Origin: Mycobacterium barrassiae
Lineage (GTDB): Bacteria; Actinomycetota; Actinomycetes; Mycobacteriales; Mycobacteriaceae
Direction of reading: 5' to 3'
NCBI RefSeq assembly: GCF_025822765.1
Contig: NZ_JACKUK010000026.1
Location: 1-64,000, forward strand
Length of the DNA: 64,000 nt
Shown: positions 41,633 through 50,782 of the stretch, one piece after another
Layout of the letters: every line of letters starts with the position of its first letter
Position numbering within the stretch: the first letter of the stretch is position 1
Notes under the pieces: generated by a model
The model's input: the letters and a program-made list of their open reading frames with translations, nothing else
Told to the model about the DNA's origin: nothing
Database searches by the model: none
Program-made: the position numbers and the translations under genes

Positions 41633-42538
41633 CTACACCGAACGCGCCGCCTTGGCGGCGGCCGAGGCGGCCTTGCTGCGCTCCCGGGCCTCGGCCCAGT
41701 CTGCATCGCTCAGCGCGGTGAGGCCGGCGAAGGTGTTCGGCCCGGCGAGCCGCTGACCGCCATCCATCGCGATGGTTTCACCGGTGAGGTAATCGCAGGC
41801 ATCCGAGAACGCGAACACGGTCAGGTTCGCCAACTCGTCGATGGTGCCGGATCGACCGAGGGGAATCTGATCCACCTGCGTGGCCCCGACGGAGCTCTTG
41901 TCAGTGGGGTTGAGCATCTCCCACGCGTACTCGGTCGGAATAGGGCCCGGTGCAAGCGCATTGATCCGAATTCCGTAACGGCCCCATTCCACCGCCAGGG
42001 ACATCGTCATCGCGTGCACCGCGGCTTTCGCCATGGCCGACGGGACCACGAACGCCGATCCGGACCACACCCACGTGGTGAGGTTCGACAGCACGGATCC
42101 GGGCAGGCCGGCGGCGATCCACCGCTTGCCTAGGGCAACGGTGGTGTTGAACGACCCGGTCATGACGGTCGACGTCACTGCCTCGAAGGCTCGCTGGCTC
42201 AGCGAGGCGGTCGGGGCGATGAAGTTCGCGGCGGCGTTGTTGAGCAGCCCGGTCAGCGGCCCATGCCGCTCCCAGATCTCGTCGACCGCCGCGTCCACCG
42301 AGGCGGAATCCCGCACGTCGACAGTCTGATAATGCACGGCGCCTTCGCGGCCGTCGGCAGCCTCTTCGGCGGCCTCGGCGAGCACCGCGCCACGCCGGCC
42401 CCAAAGATGCACTTCGGCGCCGTGCCTGGCCAGCCGACCGGCCACTCCGCGGCCGAGACCCGTTCCGCCGCCGGTAATGAGGATCCGCTTATCTGACAAC
42501 ACATCCGGTGCGAAGATTTCACGCTTCGTTGGGCTCAT
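41633..42538 (-). CDS. SDR of the 2,4-dienoyl-CoA reductase type
   Basis: 301 residues from the ATG at 42538, preceded by GGAAGG; an in-frame GTG at 42571 would overlap the operator. Rossmann motif TGGGTGLGRGVA, NNAAANF, and SAMAKAAVHAMTMSLAVEWGRYGIRINALAPGPI. The YxxxK tyrosine is replaced by Ser, as is normal for 2,4-dienoyl-CoA reductases of the DECR group. It likely reduces a conjugated dienoyl-CoA, consistent with an unsaturated substrate. It converges on the catabolic operon and is probably in the same regulon through the operator upstream. Confidence 0.85.
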   Translation of the reverse strand: MSPTKREIFAPDVLSDKRILITGGGTGLGRGVAGRLARHGAEVHLWGRRGAVLAEAAEEAADGREGAVHYQTVDVRDSASVDAAVDEIWERHGPLTGLLNNAAANFIAPTASLSQRAFEAVTSTVMTGSFNTTVALGKRWIAAGLPGSVLSNLTTWVWSGSAFVVPSAMAKAAVHAMTMSLAVEWGRYGIRINALAPGPIPTEYAWEMLNPTDKSSVGATQVDQIPLGRSGTIDELANLTVFAFSDACDYLTGETIAMDGGQRLAGPNTFAGLTALSDADWAEARERSKAASAAAKAARSV

Positions 42539-42558
42539 CGACGTACACCTTCCCAATG

Positions 42559-42572
42559 TTGGTCTTACCATA
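42559..42572. promoter_or_regulatory. FadR-type operator, site 3
   Basis: TTGGTCTTACCATA has the palindromic core GGT-CTT-ACC and matches the sites at 29866 and 31055. It lies between the divergent SDR and the membrane-protein gene starting at 42600, so both may answer to the same regulator. Confidence 0.55.
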
Positions 42573-42599
42573 TTAAATATCGACTGTTATGCTATCACC

Positions 42600-43424
42600 G
42601 TGCCGCCGGTCGATCATGAACTGAATCTCACCATGCAGGCCGTCCTGACCAGCGTCAGCTGGGGCCTGACCGCGGTACTCCTGGCGATCGCAATCTGGTT
42701 GGGTGTGCGCGAGCGGACACCGTTCTACGCCCTCATCGTGTTGGCAGCCGGCGTAGGCGCATTCGCCGAACCCCTCTACGACGTTGCGATGATGCTGTAC
42801 TTCTACTCCACACCAGGCATGTGGACGCATTTCACGGCGTTTGACATCCCGCAGCCGATCTGGACACATAGCGGATATGTGGTGCTCTACGCCGCTCCGG
42901 CGATGTACATCGCTCACCAGATCAGTCGGGGAACGATGACCCGCCTCAAGCTGTTCGGCTTGGCCGGCATCACGCTGCTTGAATCCGCCGTCTTCGAGAT
43001 CGTCGGCATCAACGGCGGACTCTACAGTTACTGGGGGCCGCATGTATTTCGGATCTTCGAGTACCCGCTGGTGATTGGTGTGCTCGAAACGGCTCAAGTG
43101 ATCTGCTTCGCCATTGTGGCATCTCAGCTGCGTGCCCGCACCGCCAGTCAGTGGCATCTACTCGGTCTGTTGGTGCTTTTTCCATGCACCTTTTTCGGCG
43201 CCAACTTCGGCTTGGGTTGGCCGACGATCATCGCTATTCATCTCGAGAACACCTCGACATCGGTCGTTGTGGCGGCAACGGTGGTGAGTATTGGCCTCGC
43301 GGCGGTCATGATCCGGATGTCCGCTTCCTTCCTGCCGCGGGTAGCAGCCGGCGACGCCAGGGTCAGGCAGAACACCGCCACAGAACACGCGCTGCCGGCC
43401 GTTCGTAGCGGCGATCCGATCTGA
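42600..43424 (+). CDS. Multi-pass membrane protein of unknown function
   Basis: 274 residues from a GTG (MPPVDHELNLTMQAV); no good ribosome-binding site, so a leaderless or short-leader start is possible just after the operator. It has about seven hydrophobic segments (SVSWGLTAVLLAIAIWLGV, FYALIVLAAGVGAFAEPLYDV, GYVVLYAAPAMYIAH, FGLAGITLLESAVFEIV, EYPLVIGVLETAQVICFAI, LLGLLVLFPCTFFGANFGLGW). The layout faintly recalls AveC-like spirocyclase membrane proteins of mycobacteria, but I cannot confirm this. It is followed by the DUF2834 gene. Confidence 0.65.
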   Translation: MPPVDHELNLTMQAVLTSVSWGLTAVLLAIAIWLGVRERTPFYALIVLAAGVGAFAEPLYDVAMMLYFYSTPGMWTHFTAFDIPQPIWTHSGYVVLYAAPAMYIAHQISRGTMTRLKLFGLAGITLLESAVFEIVGINGGLYSYWGPHVFRIFEYPLVIGVLETAQVICFAIVASQLRARTASQWHLLGLLVLFPCTFFGANFGLGWPTIIAIHLENTSTSVVVAATVVSIGLAAVMIRMSASFLPRVAAGDARVRQNTATEHALPAVRSGDPI

Positions 43425-43435
43425 GGAGGCCAGCA

Positions 43436-43822
43436 ATGTCTGCATCCACGTCAACCAATGTTCGACACGGCTTTTTCATCCTTGCCGGCGTCGTCGCGTT
43501 GCTGTTGACCTGGCCGCACGCATTCGAATGGATGGCCGCCGGGGGAAACATCCTCAACCCGGTCGCGTTCTTCGGCGACGCGATCGCGGCTGGTGGCACC
43601 GCGGCGTTCCTCAGCATCGACATGGCCATCGCCTGGCTCGTATTCATGGTGTGGGTTGTATTCGACTGCAAGCGAATCGGCCTGGGGTATAAATGGGGCT
43701 GGTTCTTCGTGGCGTTGTCTTACATCGGTGTATCGATGGCGTTCCCGGTATATCTCGTGACTCGTGAGCGCTACCTTGAGAAGCGTACTCGCACCGACAA
43801 ATTGAGCACCTATCAGACCTGA
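43436..43822 (+). CDS. DUF2834-type small membrane protein
   Basis: 128 residues with three or four membrane segments and the family pattern FFILAGVVALLLTWPHAFEW near the N-terminus and KWGWFFVALSYIGVSMAFPVYLVTRERYLE near the C-terminus. GGAGG precedes the ATG. It lies 11 nt after the previous membrane protein and is probably co-transcribed. No biochemical role is known for the family. Confidence 0.75.
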   Translation: MSASTSTNVRHGFFILAGVVALLLTWPHAFEWMAAGGNILNPVAFFGDAIAAGGTAAFLSIDMAIAWLVFMVWVVFDCKRIGLGYKWGWFFVALSYIGVSMAFPVYLVTRERYLEKRTRTDKLSTYQT

Positions 43823-43932
43823 CGGTTCCCCGAGGCCGGATCGCTCGGTCGGTTTTGGTCCTGTGGCACTAGCGGGTTGAGGCGCCGGGCAATGGGCATG
43901 CGGATTCAATGTTCGGGTCGGTCCGTGCAGCG

Positions 43933-46900
43933 TTAGATGACTGACGTCTCGCCCAGATTGGAAACGAAATCCCGAACTTTCGCCGTCTCGGCCGAATCGA
44001 ACTCGTCCGCACCCACCGTATCCGCCGCAAGGCGGAGCATCGACGGTCCCTCGTCTACCAGGAGCCGGCTAAGCCTGAGCGCCGCAATGGTTCTCAATGC
44101 TGGCGCCAAGACGCGCTGCGCTTCGTCGGCATCACCCGCCCCGGCGAGGCAGAGCGCGTACTGGAGCGCGGCCCGAAGGTGTGCGCGCGGACGCCGGCTT
44201 CGGTCGACGGTGTCAATGCGAACGCGTGCTCGACTGCAGGCTGCGTCGAGCGCTGACGGCCGGCCGTCGTTGAGGAGGAGCCGGATCTGTGAGTCCTCCT
44301 TGAACTCCGCTGTCGCATCATTCTTACCATCGAGCGGCTGTGGACCTTGACTCATCACGCGGGCTGAGAGCGTCTCGTTGACCCGTTCATTTGACATCGT
44401 CGCCAATCTGACCTGTTCATACACAAGGCGCGCCTCGAGCCTGGGAAGTTGCAGTGCCCTTGCCATCTCAAGGCCTTCGGCGAGGCGGCGGTCGGCGGCA
44501 GCTGTGTCACCGCGGGCGAATTTCAGCCGAGCTCCGGTGCCGAACGCCGCCAGCATGAAGTCGACGATGCCACCCTCGGCACCGAGTTCGTACGCGTCGT
44601 CTAGCAATTGCTCTGCCTCATCGAGTTGGCCGTGTTCGTAGAGAAGCTCCCCCAACAATGAGCCGGCGAGTTTTGCGACGTAGGTCGGGCGCCCTGACGG
44701 TAATAGCGCAATTCGCATCGCATGTCGCAGATGTGCTTCGGCGCCCGCCACATCGAGCTGCTCGTTTTCGGCGATCGCCGCGAAACAGTATCCGTAGCTG
44801 ACGCTTAGTGTTCCGGAGATCTGGCGATGGTATTGGCGTCCCCACCTCTGCCAGCGAAGTGCTTCGTCATAGTCCGACGCAAGGAGCGCACCGAACGAGG
44901 CGAGATCGGCTGCACGACATAGAATCCACGGGCGAAGCGTGTCCGCCCTCTCAACACACGCGGCAACCGTAGCGTCGGTGGAAGAGCCGACGCGGTCCTG
45001 GAAAGCGGCGATCACGGCGCGAATGAGATCCATTTCGGCGCGCACGTCGCCAGCCTCGTCTGCCGGGAGCGCGTCGAGTCCGACATCGGCCAGGCGAAGC
45101 GCGTCCTCAGCCGCGGCCGGGCGGTGAAGCACCACATTCGCCCAGGCAATGTCGACCTGCAGCCGCGGACGGTCATCGGCGTCCTGCGCCGGCAGCTTGG
45201 CCGCCAGTCCGATCAATGTGCTCATCTGGGACTGCTCGTTCAGATCGGCGGCAGCCTGCTCGACGGCATCCACGGCCTGCGCGGTGTCTCCGGCAAGGAT
45301 CAGATGATCGACGGCCTGGCTGAGCATCCTCTGTTCGGTGAACCACTGTGCGGCTTTGCGGTGTAGATCCGATATGCGATCCTCCGCGTCACGTTCAAGG
45401 CGGTGCAAAAGGAACTCGGCGAAAAGTTGGTGGTACTGAAACCAGGTTCCGGCGGCGTCGGTCCTACGCAGGAAGAGGTCGCGTCTTTCGATCTCCTCGA
45501 GGAGGCTTCGACTCCGGCGGTCGCCGGTCAGAGCAGTGGCCAATCCGCTGCAGATCTGCTTGGGGATGCACGTCGACAGCAGAAACTCCAGCAGGTCGGA
45601 TTCAAGGCTGTCCAAAACGTTGGACGCGAGATATTCGCCAATTGCTTTGTCCCGCCCGGACAAATGCTCGATCAATGCGGCTGGATCGGAGTGCTCGCGG
45701 AGTGACAACGACGCCAACTGCAGGGCGGCGGCCCACCCGTCGGTCGACTCTTCCAGCCCGGCCACGTCGGCGCTCGTGAGGTCGAGGCCGCAGTGGTCGA
45801 CGAGCAACGCCCGGGATTCGGCCGTATCGAACTTGAGGAGCGACGCATCGATTTCAACGAGCTCTCCCTGAACTCGCAACGTCGAGAGCGGTAGCCCAGA
45901 GCCAGTCCGGCTAGCGACTATCACATGCAGGTGATGACAGCAATTCTCAAGCAGATAGGCGAGAGCGCTCGTCGTCTCGGCATTGCCTATCCGATGCCAG
46001 TCGTCAAGTACCAGCACCAAGGTTTGATTGTCGGAATGCAGGCGATTTATCAATGCGTTGAAGACGAATTGGTGCGTGTTTTCCAACCGGCCGTCGAGTT
46101 CCTGTTGCAGTTCGTCGGCGAGGTCAGGCATGGTTCGCCGAATAGCCTCAATCAGGTGGGCGAGGAACCAGATCGCGTCGTTGTCATCGCTGTCGATGGC
46201 CAGCCATGCGCCATTCAAGCCCTCGCGGGTGAGGATTTCGCCCCACTGTGCTGCCAGGGTGCTCTTCCCGTAGCCCGCGGGCGCGTGGATGAGGACCAAC
46301 TTCGGTCTTCTCCCGGACCCAAGGCGGTCGAGGATGTGTCGCCGCGGCACGGTCGGGCGGTTAAACGTCGGCGGTCGGAACCGTGTCGGTGCGCTCGGCG
46401 GGTACTGCGCCCTCGCGGCCGCACCCGACCCGTCCGCCCCTAATGCCAGGGGCGCCGAACGCCCCATCGATGGAGGAACGGGAGTGCCTGTGTCGGAGGG
46501 TGATTCATCAGCATCGGCCGACGGTTCCGGTAATTCGAGCGGAATCTCGGCGATGGTGAGCCCGATGTGGGTGCCGGCTTTCCTCAGCACCTCACCGAAC
46601 TCCGCGGCTGAACTGGGGCGCCGCGATGGATCGGTATTCAAGCCGAGCTCTATTGCCGAGCAGACGTCATCTTGCACGCCCTGCGCGCGGAGATCGGGGA
46701 TGGGACCCGCGAACACGCGACGAACAAAGGCGATCGGATTCTCGCCCGCGCGGAATGGGAATGGCGGGGCTCCGTTGAGCAGCGCGAAGACTGTCGCCGC
46801 CAGCCCGTAAACGTCCGCTGCCGCCGAGGGGGTGCGACCCTCGAACAGCTCCGGCGCGGTGTAGGCCGGTGATCCAACGATGGTGTTTGCAGCGGTTTCC

Positions 46901-47430
46901 CGGCTACCCGTGATGCGCGCAATGCCGAAGTCGCAGAGTTGCGGTTCCCCGTAGGCAGTGAGAAGGATGTTGGGGGGCTTGACATCTCGATGTAGGACAC
47001 CAGCGCGGTGCGCGGTTTCCAGAGCGCCGGCCATACGGACCCCTACCGTCAACGCTTCACCGACGGAGAGCGGTCCATGACCTTTGATCCAGGAGTCCAA
47101 CGTGTTTCGACTGTGGTAAGGCATCACGATGTACGGGCGTCCGGCAAACGTTAGGCCGCAATGCAACACGGGCACGATGTTCGGGTGGCCAGAGACCCGC
47201 CCCATGGCCCGCTGCTCGCGCTGGAAGTGTTCGAGGTCGAAGTCGTCCTGATCTGAACTGAGCACCTTGATCGCGACGACGCGGTCCAGTGACGGCTCGT
47301 TGCAGCGGTACACCACTCCGAATCCGCCGCGCCCCACTGGCTCAGCGTCGCAGTAGCCCTCTGCCTCGAGTTCGGCGACGATACCGATGGCGAGGCCGCG
47401 TTGAGTCCTGTCGTCCGTCGGCGTTCCCAT
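43933..47430 (-). CDS. pknK: PknK-like serine/threonine protein kinase fused to a MalT-type ATPase
   Basis: 1165 residues. The N-terminal kinase has the glycine loop GRGGFGVV (33-40), Lys55, HRDVKPPN (147-154) and DFGIA (167-171), all intact. A low-complexity linker (300-360) leads to a STAND/MalT-like ATPase with Walker A HAPAGYGKST (381-390) and Walker B LVLVLDDWHRIG, followed by a long helical TPR-like region. No LuxR-type HTH is present at the C-terminus, as in M. tuberculosis PknK. PknK modulates transcription and translation in stationary phase and under stress. No AraC-type partner (VirS) is adjacent here. Confidence 0.87.
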   Translation of the reverse strand: MGTPTDDRTQRGLAIGIVAELEAEGYCDAEPVGRGGFGVVYRCNEPSLDRVVAIKVLSSDQDDFDLEHFQREQRAMGRVSGHPNIVPVLHCGLTFAGRPYIVMPYHSRNTLDSWIKGHGPLSVGEALTVGVRMAGALETAHRAGVLHRDVKPPNILLTAYGEPQLCDFGIARITGSRETAANTIVGSPAYTAPELFEGRTPSAAADVYGLAATVFALLNGAPPFPFRAGENPIAFVRRVFAGPIPDLRAQGVQDDVCSAIELGLNTDPSRRPSSAAEFGEVLRKAGTHIGLTIAEIPLELPEPSADADESPSDTGTPVPPSMGRSAPLALGADGSGAAARAQYPPSAPTRFRPPTFNRPTVPRRHILDRLGSGRRPKLVLIHAPAGYGKSTLAAQWGEILTREGLNGAWLAIDSDDNDAIWFLAHLIEAIRRTMPDLADELQQELDGRLENTHQFVFNALINRLHSDNQTLVLVLDDWHRIGNAETTSALAYLLENCCHHLHVIVASRTGSGLPLSTLRVQGELVEIDASLLKFDTAESRALLVDHCGLDLTSADVAGLEESTDGWAAALQLASLSLREHSDPAALIEHLSGRDKAIGEYLASNVLDSLESDLLEFLLSTCIPKQICSGLATALTGDRRSRSLLEEIERRDLFLRRTDAAGTWFQYHQLFAEFLLHRLERDAEDRISDLHRKAAQWFTEQRMLSQAVDHLILAGDTAQAVDAVEQAAADLNEQSQMSTLIGLAAKLPAQDADDRPRLQVDIAWANVVLHRPAAAEDALRLADVGLDALPADEAGDVRAEMDLIRAVIAAFQDRVGSSTDATVAACVERADTLRPWILCRAADLASFGALLASDYDEALRWQRWGRQYHRQISGTLSVSYGYCFAAIAENEQLDVAGAEAHLRHAMRIALLPSGRPTYVAKLAGSLLGELLYEHGQLDEAEQLLDDAYELGAEGGIVDFMLAAFGTGARLKFARGDTAAADRRLAEGLEMARALQLPRLEARLVYEQVRLATMSNERVNETLSARVMSQGPQPLDGKNDATAEFKEDSQIRLLLNDGRPSALDAACSRARVRIDTVDRSRRPRAHLRAALQYALCLAGAGDADEAQRVLAPALRTIAALRLSRLLVDEGPSMLRLAADTVGADEFDSAETAKVRDFVSNLGETSVI

Positions 47431-47511
47431 CCCAGATGCCTTCGCTGTGGCCGTTCAGCCTACTCCCGTCGCTGCTGGCGGATCGCAGATCCGATGGCTT
47501 GTGACACTTCC

Positions 47512-48174
47512 CTAGCTCGGCGGATAGGCCGGCGGCGGGAACACGCCTCGCAGGATCCACGGGAACCAGTCGATGCCGTATTCGATCTCGTCGCTGCCGT
47601 CATAATCAGGGTTGGGATCGAGCGCAGAATTCTCCGCAAGGACGACTCCAGGTGGAAGCCCCGCTTCTGGCCCAAGCGGTGAGTCCTCGACGGGTACCTC
47701 AGGCTGCCCGTAGACGGCGACCACGACGGTGCGATCCAAACTGTTTTCCGACCACACCCCCACCTGGGTGTTGGCGCAGTTGGACATGATCGCGAAATAG
47801 GCAGGGTTGTAATACCACTGGTTGATCAGCGCGATACCGCTGATCGCCAAGGCTGGATTGATCGCCACCGTCTCCGTCACTGTGCCCCGATAGCCGGCGG
47901 CCTGAGCACGGCTTTGTGCGGTGGACCCGTCAGAGCCGACATCTCCGTTCAGGTTGCGGTTGTTCAGCACATCTCTCGTGTGCCACTCGGCTGCCAGCTG
48001 CAACTGCGGATTGATCTTGACGTCGTTCTTGCAGCCGGCCTGATGCTGAACGGTGTAGACGTTGGCGACCACGCTTTCGTTGAGTCGCTTGTTGTCGGCA
48101 TGCGCGCTGGGCGTGCAGAGCAGGCTTGCGACAACGACTGCAACGAAAGGCAGCGTCAGCGACGGATATCGCAT
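47512..48174 (-). CDS. Secreted CAP-domain protein
   Basis: 220 residues with a signal peptide (PSLTLPFVAVVVASLLCTPSAHA, cleavage after AHA near residue 26). The mature part resembles a CAP/SCP domain: LNESVVANVYTVQHQAGCKNDVKINPQLQLAAEWHTRDVLNN, with GSDGSTAQSRAQAAGYRGTVTETVAI and a later NCANTQVGVW. Two cysteines may pair. The C-terminus is proline-rich (FPPPAYPPS). CAP proteins are common next to mce operons; a lipid-binding role outside the membrane is plausible. It lies 15 nt after the last Mce-associated gene. Confidence 0.75.
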   Translation of the reverse strand: MRYPSLTLPFVAVVVASLLCTPSAHADNKRLNESVVANVYTVQHQAGCKNDVKINPQLQLAAEWHTRDVLNNRNLNGDVGSDGSTAQSRAQAAGYRGTVTETVAINPALAISGIALINQWYYNPAYFAIMSNCANTQVGVWSENSLDRTVVVAVYGQPEVPVEDSPLGPEAGLPPGVVLAENSALDPNPDYDGSDEIEYGIDWFPWILRGVFPPPAYPPS

Positions 48175-48189
48175 GTCGTGTCCTTCGTG

Positions 48190-48771
48190 TCAGACGGGCT
48201 CGAATTGGGAGATCAGCCACCGGCCATCGATCTTGTCGAGCGTGACCCGGACGCTGGATGCGCTGTTGGTCGGCGCCTCCTTGCCGACGACGACGGTCTG
48301 GTTGACGAACAGCAGGACCACGGCGTGGTCGGCGCTGGCGGATGTCGACGTCGCCGCCGGGACGGTTGCCACGGCGGATATCTGCTTCTGCTTTGCCCCC
48401 GGGATCACCACATCGCGGGTCAGCGACGTGTAGGAGTCCAGGAATTCACCGGTCAGTCTGCTCTTCGCGGCTTCGAGGTCCTTTTCCACGGTCTCCGGCC
48501 GGTAGGACAGCAGGGCGATTGTGCCATCGCTGGCAGCCCGCATGGATTCACCGTGGGCCACGTCAACTTCGCGGGCCGAGTCCCCTTCGTACTTCAGAAA
48601 ACCCGCGGCGAAGACCAGCAGCATCGCCAGCCCGGGCAATACCCCGTAGGCGACCGCGCGCGACCAGCGGATGCGGCGCTCATCTGCTGTTTGCACCGGC
48701 TCGGCTTGCGTCTCCGCTACCACGTCGGTGGCGGTTGGCTCGTCGGCACTGCGGAAGTTCGGCCACCTCAT
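48190..48771 (-). CDS. Mce-associated membrane protein (second)
   Basis: 193 residues from the ATG at 48771 (ATGA overlap with the preceding gene). One membrane segment, VAYGVLPGLAMLLVFAAGFL, follows a 38-residue cytoplasmic tail; the outer domain has RLTGEFLDSYTSLTRDVVIPGAKQKQI and ends with KIDGRWLISQFEPV, the standard Mas layout. These proteins stabilise Mce complexes in the periplasm. Confidence 0.85.
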   Translation of the reverse strand: MRWPNFRSADEPTATDVVAETQAEPVQTADERRIRWSRAVAYGVLPGLAMLLVFAAGFLKYEGDSAREVDVAHGESMRAASDGTIALLSYRPETVEKDLEAAKSRLTGEFLDSYTSLTRDVVIPGAKQKQISAVATVPAATSTSASADHAVVLLFVNQTVVVGKEAPTNSASSVRVTLDKIDGRWLISQFEPV

Positions 48772-49376
48772 GACACAAACTCCACGTTGGAGACTTTGGC
48801 CTGATCTCCGACCCTTTCCACGGAGATCCGCATCCGCCATGCCCGCGGGTCCTGTTCAGGGGCACCCGCATTCGATGTTTTCACCGCCACGGCCACCAAC
48901 ACCTGGGCTGAGCCGTCCCCCTCCGACTCCACCCCCGCCTCAGTAATTGTGCCGACCGACGTCGACTTGGCCTGCTTGACCACGTCGACGAACGGCTGTG
49001 ACCGCGTGGCGAAGTCGTCGTGGAACTGGCCGGTGGCACCGTCAAGAATGCGCTGTATATCGTGTTCGGCATGCTGCCAGTCGATGGTGGTCAAGTTCAA
49101 CGCGCCCCGCCTGGCCGCCTGGAGAAATTGACTCTGCTCAGCCTCCGCCTCGTGTGACTGGTAGGCCCGAAATCCCAACCACCCCACCAGGACCCCCAAG
49201 GCAAGAACGACGGCGGAACCGAACAGCATCGCACGCCGCACCGCCGGCATCGGTTCCCTGGACGCCGAGAGTGTGTCCGTTGCGGCGTCGGACCCGGCCG
49301 CGTGGTGCTCGATATCCACGATGTCGTCATCCAAGAGCAGGCTCAGCTCCCCGGCGGGATCAGCAGGTTCTGCCAT
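48768..49376 (-). CDS. Mce-associated membrane protein (first)
   Basis: 202 residues from the ATG at 49376, preceded by AGGAGAAG; the longer open frame upstream lies inside mceF. A membrane segment AMLFGSAVVLALGVLVGWLGF follows a charged N-terminal tail. The outer region (LTTIDWQHAEHDIQRILDGATGQFHDDFATRSQPFVDVV) and the ending RISVERVGDQAKVSNVEFVS match Mas proteins. Its start overlaps the mceF 3' end by 34 nt. Confidence 0.85.
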   Translation of the reverse strand: MAEPADPAGELSLLLDDDIVDIEHHAAGSDAATDTLSASREPMPAVRRAMLFGSAVVLALGVLVGWLGFRAYQSHEAEAEQSQFLQAARRGALNLTTIDWQHAEHDIQRILDGATGQFHDDFATRSQPFVDVVKQAKSTSVGTITEAGVESEGDGSAQVLVAVAVKTSNAGAPEQDPRAWRMRISVERVGDQAKVSNVEFVS

Positions 49377-50782
49377 GTCTTCTCCTCTGGCGCTGTCTGC
49401 GCCAAGTCCGATTGCGTGTAGGTCTGTCCGTCCGGCCCGAGGTACGTCCCGGTTGCCGGGTCGTACGGAACGGCGGCTATGGGCGGCGGGGCCGGGGCCG
49501 GCGGCGACCCGGGCGGCAACTGCGGGATGTCCTGACCGGACAGGGTGGCATTGGGGTCGCCCTTCCAGTTTTCCCCGTCGTTGAGCGGCACGTACTGCTC
49601 GTCGCTTTCGCAGAGTTTCACCGTGGGTGCGCGCTTGCCGGGCCTCGTTGCGCAGGGGGTGTTCTTGGCGCCGCGCACGTTCCACATCGAATCCTGCGGA
49701 GTTCTGCAGTACAGGTCGCCGGGTGCACGTGGTGGGTGGTCCTCGAGGCTAGTCGCCCGTCGCTGCTGGGCCGGCAGGAATCCGGTGGTGCACGGCGGCG
49801 GCAGATTGATGTTGAGGTTGAAGCTGAGGTATTCGCCCCGGTAGTCCTGCTTGGTGTTTCTGTTGGCTAGGAACGTGGCTCCGGCCTCCGCGGTGACTTG
49901 GGGCAGCAGCACCAGCAGCTGCTCGATATTGGCCTGGTAGGTGAGCGCCACCTCGCCGACGCTCACGAGATTCGCCAGCAGGACCGGCAAGGTGGGTTGC
50001 AGCCGCTCAACCAACTCACGTGCTTCGCCGAAGGCGGGTCCCCCGTTCTCCAGCAGGCCGGCGACATCCTGATCATGGGTCTTCAGCTCACTGGTCACCG
50101 TGGCCAGGTTCGACGCCCACGCCTGGATAGCGTCGGAGGTGTTGGTCTGCGAATCGAGCACCGGTTTCGATTGCTCGATCAACGCGATCAACGGATCGAG
50201 ATTCTCCCGCGCCTCGATCGACAGGTCGATCGTGCCATGGACGATGCGGGTCAGTTCTGGACCCAAACCGCCCACGGCCGTGTAGGACTCGTCGATGGCG
50301 GTCTTGAGGTTGTCCTTCGGTACCGCTCTCAGACCGGTCACCACCTCCGACAAAATGGTGTTGATATCGGGCGGCACGCTGGTGTTGGCCAGCGCAATCA
50401 CGTCCCCGTCCTGAAGGGGCGGCGAGGTGGCGTTGCGGGGGAGCAACAGGACATACTGTTCGCCGATAGCCGATTGGCTGTGCACCTGAGCTTCTAGGTC
50501 CGACGGGATGTCGATGCCGGATTTCAGCGACAGCACGGCTTCGACCCCGGTGCCGGTCAGGTGCACCGATTCCACCCGGCCCACTTCGACGCCGCGATAG
50601 GTGACGTTGCCGCTGGCATACAGGCCTGCGGCTTGCGGTAGTTCCACCGTCACCGTGTAGCGGCCTACGCCGAACATCTTGGCGGGCAGCTTCATGAACT
50701 GCAAAGACATGAATCCCAGCGCGATCAGCGCGATGACGGCAAAGATCGCCAGCTGGATCTTGGCCCGCTTGTGTAGGTGCAT
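49343..50782 (-). CDS. mceF: Mce-family protein MceF
   Basis: 479 residues from the ATG at 50782 (MHLHKRAKIQLAIFAVIALIALGF). One N-terminal membrane anchor, an MCE/MlaD domain (TVELPQAAGLYASGNVTYRGVEVGRVESVHL), a helical needle-forming region rich in Leu heptads, and a C-terminal extracytoplasmic proline-rich tail with several cysteines. The six Mce proteins form a hexameric channel across the periplasm for lipid import. The final position in mceA-F and the form of the N-terminus fit MceF. Confidence 0.92.
   Translation of the reverse strand: MHLHKRAKIQLAIFAVIALIALGFMSLQFMKLPAKMFGVGRYTVTVELPQAAGLYASGNVTYRGVEVGRVESVHLTGTGVEAVLSLKSGIDIPSDLEAQVHSQSAIGEQYVLLLPRNATSPPLQDGDVIALANTSVPPDINTILSEVVTGLRAVPKDNLKTAIDESYTAVGGLGPELTRIVHGTIDLSIEARENLDPLIALIEQSKPVLDSQTNTSDAIQAWASNLATVTSELKTHDQDVAGLLENGGPAFGEARELVERLQPTLPVLLANLVSVGEVALTYQANIEQLLVLLPQVTAEAGATFLANRNTKQDYRGEYLSFNLNINLPPPCTTGFLPAQQRRATSLEDHPPRAPGDLYCRTPQDSMWNVRGAKNTPCATRPGKRAPTVKLCESDEQYVPLNDGENWKGDPNATLSGQDIPQLPPGSPPAPAPPPIAAVPYDPATGTYLGPDGQTYTQSDLAQTAPEEKTWQNLLIPPGS

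Noticed and set aside
43933-44100. LuxR-type HTH at the end of the PknK-like protein
   Set aside because: The C-terminus (LLVDEGPSMLRLAADTVG...) has no LuxR helix-turn-helix; it is TPR-like to the end.
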